Part shown: positions 34,528 to 38,166 of the stretch, one piece after another
How the letters are laid out: each line of letters opens with the position of its first letter
Numbering within the stretch: position 1 is the first letter of the stretch
Source of the DNA: Candidatus Faecousia excrementigallinarum
GTDB lineage: Bacteria; Bacillota; Clostridia; Oscillospirales; Oscillospiraceae
Length of the DNA: 38,166 bases
Direction: 5' to 3'
Assembly (NCBI GenBank): GCA_018713285.1
Contig: DVFK01000076.1
Location: forward strand, 1-38,166
Notes under the pieces: generated by a model
Databases searched by the model: none
Seen by the model: the letters and a program-made list of their open reading frames with translations, nothing else
What the model was told of the DNA's origin: nothing
Translations under genes and position numbers: made by a program

Positions 34528-34557
34528 CAGGCCTGCCCTTGGCAGGCCTGCTTTTTT
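34528..34557 (+). terminator. Terminator of the MsmK-like gene
   Basis: CAGGCCTGCCCTTGGCAGGCCTGCTTTTTT. Confidence 0.85.
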
Positions 34558-34609
34558 GTGAAAATGTCCTAAAACTTAAGGATAGAGTGGAAAATTTCAG
34601 CTGGTTCCC

Positions 34610-34638
34610 TTGACAAAACATAAGAATCGTATTATTCT
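34610..34638 (+). promoter_or_regulatory. Promoter of malQ-glgP
   Basis: TTGACA -17 bp- TATTCT, giving a ~150-nt leader. Confidence 0.7.
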
Positions 34639-34796
34639 CATATGGTATGCTGCCACGGAAAAAGGGTTTTTTTCCCATATATGGGTCTGAGAATGGATGG
34701 AATGGGTGATACTTACCCTGGCACCCGGACCCCAGGCGGTTCATACACTATATTTGGATGAGAGTGCCGGACACCCTCTGATAAGGAGCTTTTATA

Positions 34797-36323
34797 TTGC
34801 GTAAAAGTGGTATTCTGATGCACATTACCAGCCTGCCCGGGCCTTATGGATTGGGTACCATGGGCAAGGCTGCCTATGATTTTGTAGATTTTCTGGCTGC
34901 GGCGGGGCAAAGCCTCTGGCAGATTCTTCCCCTGAACCCCACAGGCTACGGGGATTCTCCCTACCAGTCCTGTTCCGCTTTTGCCGGCAATGAATATCTC
35001 ATTGACCTGCCCACCCTCCAGGCGGAGGGGCTTCTGGAGCCGGGGGAGCCGGAGGGCTTTTCCTGGGGGCAGAACCCCGGCCGGGCGGACTTCGGGCTTT
35101 TGTACCAGTCCCGGCGGAAGGTGCTGGCCCTGGCCTGCGCCCGCTTCCAGCCCACAGAGGACTACCTGGCTTTCTGCCGGGAAAACGCCCACTGGCTGGG
35201 AGATTACGCCCTGTATCGGACCCTGAAGGACAAATCCGGCGGCCTTCCCTGGTATGAGTGGGAGGAACCCCTGAAACGCCGGGAGCCGGAAGCTCTGTGG
35301 CAGGTTCGCCAGAGCCTTCGGGAAGAAATGGATTTTTACAAGTTTATCCAGTACCAGTTCTACCGCCAGTGGAACGCCCTGCGGCAGTACGCCAAGGAGA
35401 AGGGCATCGAGATTTTGGGAGATGTGCCCATTTATGTGCCCCTGGACTCCTGCGAGGTGTGGTGCAATCCGGAGCTGTTCCAACTGGATGAGAGCCTCAC
35501 CCCCACAGCGGTGGCAGGCTGCCCCCCGGATGCCTTTTCCGATGACGGACAGCTCTGGGGAAACCCCCTGTACCGCTGGGAGCGGCACAAGGAGGACGGT
35601 TACAGCTGGTGGATTCGCCGGCTCTCTGCCGCCGGACGGCTCTATGACGGGGTGCGGCTGGACCATTTCCGGGGCTTTGAAAGCTACTGGGCCGTTCCCT
35701 ATGGGGACGAAACCGCCCAGAACGGAAAATGGGAAAAGGGCCCGGGGCTGGACTTCATCTCCACCATCCAAAAGGCTCTGCCGGAGATTTCCTTCGTAGC
35801 GGAGGATTTGGGGCTTCTGACCCCGGAGGTTTTGCAGCTTCGGGAGGATTCGGGACTGCCCGGCATGAAGGTGCTGCAATTTGCCTTCGATTCCCGGGAA
35901 CCGTCGGAGTATCTGCCCTATCGCCACGTGAAAAATGCCGTGTGCTATACCGGCACCCACGACAATATGACCACCGCCCAATGGCTCCGGGAAGCCTCGG
36001 AGGAAACGGTCGCCTACGCCCGGGCATATATGTGCCTGACGGAAGAAGAAGGGCTTGCCTGGGGCGTGATCCGCACCGCCATGGGCAGCGTCTGCGACGT
36101 GTGCGTGGTGCCCTTGCAGGATTACCTGAACCTGGGCGGGGAGGCCCGGATGAACTTCCCCGGCACCATGACCAACGCCAACTGGACCTGGCGCATGGCT
36201 CCCGGAAGCTGTACCCCGGCGCTGGCGGAAAAAATATACAATCTGACTGCCCTGTATGGGCGTTTGCATGAAACAAAAGAAAAAATTTCAGAGGCAGAAG
36301 GAGTAGAAAACCATGAGTTATAA
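34797..36323 (+). CDS. malQ: 4-alpha-glucanotransferase
   Basis: SGILMHITSLPGPYGLGTMG; WQILPLNPTGYGDSPYQSCSAFAGN; DGVRLDHFRGFESYWAVP; TGTHDNMT. TTG start with AAGGAG upstream. Confidence 0.95.
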   Translation: MRKSGILMHITSLPGPYGLGTMGKAAYDFVDFLAAAGQSLWQILPLNPTGYGDSPYQSCSAFAGNEYLIDLPTLQAEGLLEPGEPEGFSWGQNPGRADFGLLYQSRRKVLALACARFQPTEDYLAFCRENAHWLGDYALYRTLKDKSGGLPWYEWEEPLKRREPEALWQVRQSLREEMDFYKFIQYQFYRQWNALRQYAKEKGIEILGDVPIYVPLDSCEVWCNPELFQLDESLTPTAVAGCPPDAFSDDGQLWGNPLYRWERHKEDGYSWWIRRLSAAGRLYDGVRLDHFRGFESYWAVPYGDETAQNGKWEKGPGLDFISTIQKALPEISFVAEDLGLLTPEVLQLREDSGLPGMKVLQFAFDSREPSEYLPYRHVKNAVCYTGTHDNMTTAQWLREASEETVAYARAYMCLTEEEGLAWGVIRTAMGSVCDVCVVPLQDYLNLGGEARMNFPGTMTNANWTWRMAPGSCTPALAEKIYNLTALYGRLHETKEKISEAEGVENHEL

Positions 36324-38166
36324 TTGCCTGAACATTCTGAAGTGGACGGAAGCCCAGCTGAAGTACACCTGCGATGTATCTTTGCGGGACGCCACCCCCC
36401 AGCAGCTCCATGAAGCTCTGGGCCAGGCGGTGATGATGGCCATTTCCGAGAACTGGAACCATAGTAAGCACACCCGTATGCATGAGCGGAAGGCCTATTA
36501 CTTCTCCGCCGAGTACCTCATTGGCCGGCTGGTGTATTCCAACCTGTATAACCTGGGGATTCTGGACGAGATGAAGAAGCTTTTTGCGGAGCAGGGCGTG
36601 GACCTGGCCATCCTGGAGGACATCGAGGATGCAGCTCTGGGCAATGGCGGCCTGGGCAGACTGGCTGCCTGCTTCCTGGATTCCGCTGCCAGCACGGACA
36701 TTCCTCTGTCCGGCTACGGCCTGCGGTACAAGTTCGGTCTGTTCAAGCAGAGCTTTGACGAGTACGGCAGCCAGAAGGAGAATGCGGACGACTGGTCCAA
36801 GTACGGCGACCCCTGGTCCTACCGCCGGTATAACCACACCGTGAAGGTGTCCTTCCCGGACCACACGGTGCTGGCAGTTCCCTATGACGTGCCTGTCATC
36901 GGCTACGGCACCAAGAACATCAACACCCTCCGGCTGTGGCAGTGCGAGGCCGAGGAGGAGCTGGACTTCAACGCCTTCAACGACCAGGACTACCTCCGGG
37001 CTCTGACCCAGAAGAACAAGGCCGAGGACATTACCCGGGTGCTGTACCCCAACGACTCCACCTGGGAGGGCAAGCGGCTGCGTATCAAGCAGCAGTATGT
37101 GCTGTCCTCTGCCTCCTTGCAGGATATGCTGCGGATTTATAAGACCGCCCACGGCTCCGACCTGTCCCACTTTGCGGACTTCTATGCGGTGCAGCTGAAC
37201 GACACCCACCCGGCTATGTCCATCCCCGAGCTGATTCGCCTGCTGATGAAGGAGGGCATGGACTTCGACCAGAGCTTTGCCGTGGCTCAGAAGACCTTCT
37301 CCTACACCAACCACACCGTTATGGGTGAGGCTCTGGAGAAGTGGAACCTGGACCTCCTGCGCAGCGTGGTGCCGGAAATCGTGGACATCATCCTGCGGAT
37401 TGACGCCAAGCTCCGTGCCGAGCATCCGGGTCTGTTCATTGTCCAGGACAATACCGCTCACATGGCAAACCTCAGCGTGTATGTGAGTTCTTATGTAAAC
37501 GGCGTGGCAGAGATTCACTCCCAGATTCTGAAAGATGACCTGTTCCGTCAGTGGTATGAAGTGTTCCCCGAGCGGTTCCAGAACAAGACCAACGGTGTCA
37601 CTCCCCGGCGCTGGCTGGGCCTGTGCAACCCGGAGTTGACCCAGATGATCAAGTACCGGGTAGGCGGCGACTTCCTGAAGGACCTGGACCGGCTGAGCAA
37701 GCTCAAGCCCATGATCGACGACGATATGGTGCGCCAGTTCAACGACATCAAGCACCAGAAGAAGGAGCAGCTGTGCCAGGTGGTTGCCAAGCACGAGGGC
37801 GTGGAGCTGAACCCCGACTTCATCTTCGATGTGCAGGTCAAGCGCCTCCACGAGTATAAGCGGCAGCTGCTGAACGCCCTGTCCATCGTGGATATCTACT
37901 TCCGCCTGAAAGACGGGAGCCTGCCTGACTTCCAACCCACGGTGTACCTGTTCGGCGCCAAGTCCGCCCCCGGCTACGCCCGGGCCAAGGCCATCATCCG
38001 CTATATCAACCGGATCGCTAAGATGATTAACAGCGATCCCCAGGTGCATGATAAGCTGAAGGTGGTATTCGTCCAGAACTATAACTGCTCCTATGCCGAG
38101 CATATCATCCCCGCTGCGGATATTTCCGAGCAGATTTCCCCTGCAGGCACCGAGGCCTCCGGCACC
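36313..38166 (+). CDS. glgP: Glycogen/starch phosphorylase, truncated by the window end (618 codons visible)
   Basis: Open frame from ATG 36313 to the end, not in the ORF track: MSYNCLNILKWTEAQLKYTC...YYFSAEYLIGR...ALGNGGLGRLAACFLDS...LNDTHPAMSIPEL...KTNGVTPRRWL...VKRLHEYKRQLLN...FGAKSAPGYARAK. Confidence 0.95.
   Translation, partial: MSYNCLNILKWTEAQLKYTCDVSLRDATPQQLHEALGQAVMMAISENWNHSKHTRMHERKAYYFSAEYLIGRLVYSNLYNLGILDEMKKLFAEQGVDLAILEDIEDAALGNGGLGRLAACFLDSAASTDIPLSGYGLRYKFGLFKQSFDEYGSQKENADDWSKYGDPWSYRRYNHTVKVSFPDHTVLAVPYDVPVIGYGTKNINTLRLWQCEAEEELDFNAFNDQDYLRALTQKNKAEDITRVLYPNDSTWEGKRLRIKQQYVLSSASLQDMLRIYKTAHGSDLSHFADFYAVQLNDTHPAMSIPELIRLLMKEGMDFDQSFAVAQKTFSYTNHTVMGEALEKWNLDLLRSVVPEIVDIILRIDAKLRAEHPGLFIVQDNTAHMANLSVYVSSYVNGVAEIHSQILKDDLFRQWYEVFPERFQNKTNGVTPRRWLGLCNPELTQMIKYRVGGDFLKDLDRLSKLKPMIDDDMVRQFNDIKHQKKEQLCQVVAKHEGVELNPDFIFDVQVKRLHEYKRQLLNALSIVDIYFRLKDGSLPDFQPTVYLFGAKSAPGYARAKAIIRYINRIAKMINSDPQVHDKLKVVFVQNYNCSYAEHIIPAADISEQISPAGTEASGT

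Noticed and set aside
35755-38103. 782-aa minus-strand ORF opposite malQ/glgP
   Set aside because: Antisense shadow of strongly supported plus-strand genes.

Overview
This ~38.2 kb window looks chromosomal and is densely coded, from a fairly high-GC spore-lineage Firmicute. It is probably in the Clostridia/Oscillospirales; that placement is inferred from spo0A, gene content and the style of the repeats. I support about 30 protein genes and one tRNA-Ser(GCU).

Main content in order: a DUF6320-like zinc-ribbon membrane protein beside an esterase/condensation-like fusion; coaBC divergent from an ECF S component (PanT-like) plus coaX; an aldo/keto reductase; aminopeptidase P; bioY-birA with a clear BirA operator; a GNAT acetyltransferase; a GntR(YtrA-like)/ABC exporter cassette; a secreted esterase-like lipoprotein; GH36 alpha-galactosidase; a K+/H+ antiporter; rubrerythrin; a ferredoxin / NapH-like / rhodanese-lipoprotein cluster; ilvE; a small zinc-ribbon protein; alanine racemase; a beta-CASP MBL protein; spo0A; pepF; an M18 aminopeptidase; an MsmK/UgpC-type ATPase; malQ; and a truncated glgP running off the right end. 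The glgP ORF is absent from the supplied track.

The best candidates for less-described biology are: (1) a family of ~264-bp nested-palindrome intergenic elements (three full copies plus a second subfamily with the same design); (2) the esterase-condensation fusion paired with a zinc-ribbon membrane protein; (3) long structured-looking 5' leaders upstream of the PanT-like gene, the MsmK-like gene and malQ-glgP; and (4) a ferredoxin/NapH-like/rhodanese module with a TGTGAT-N3-ATCACA palindrome at about -41 of a predicted promoter. No CRISPR array, rRNA, transposase, phage or classical defence locus was seen.
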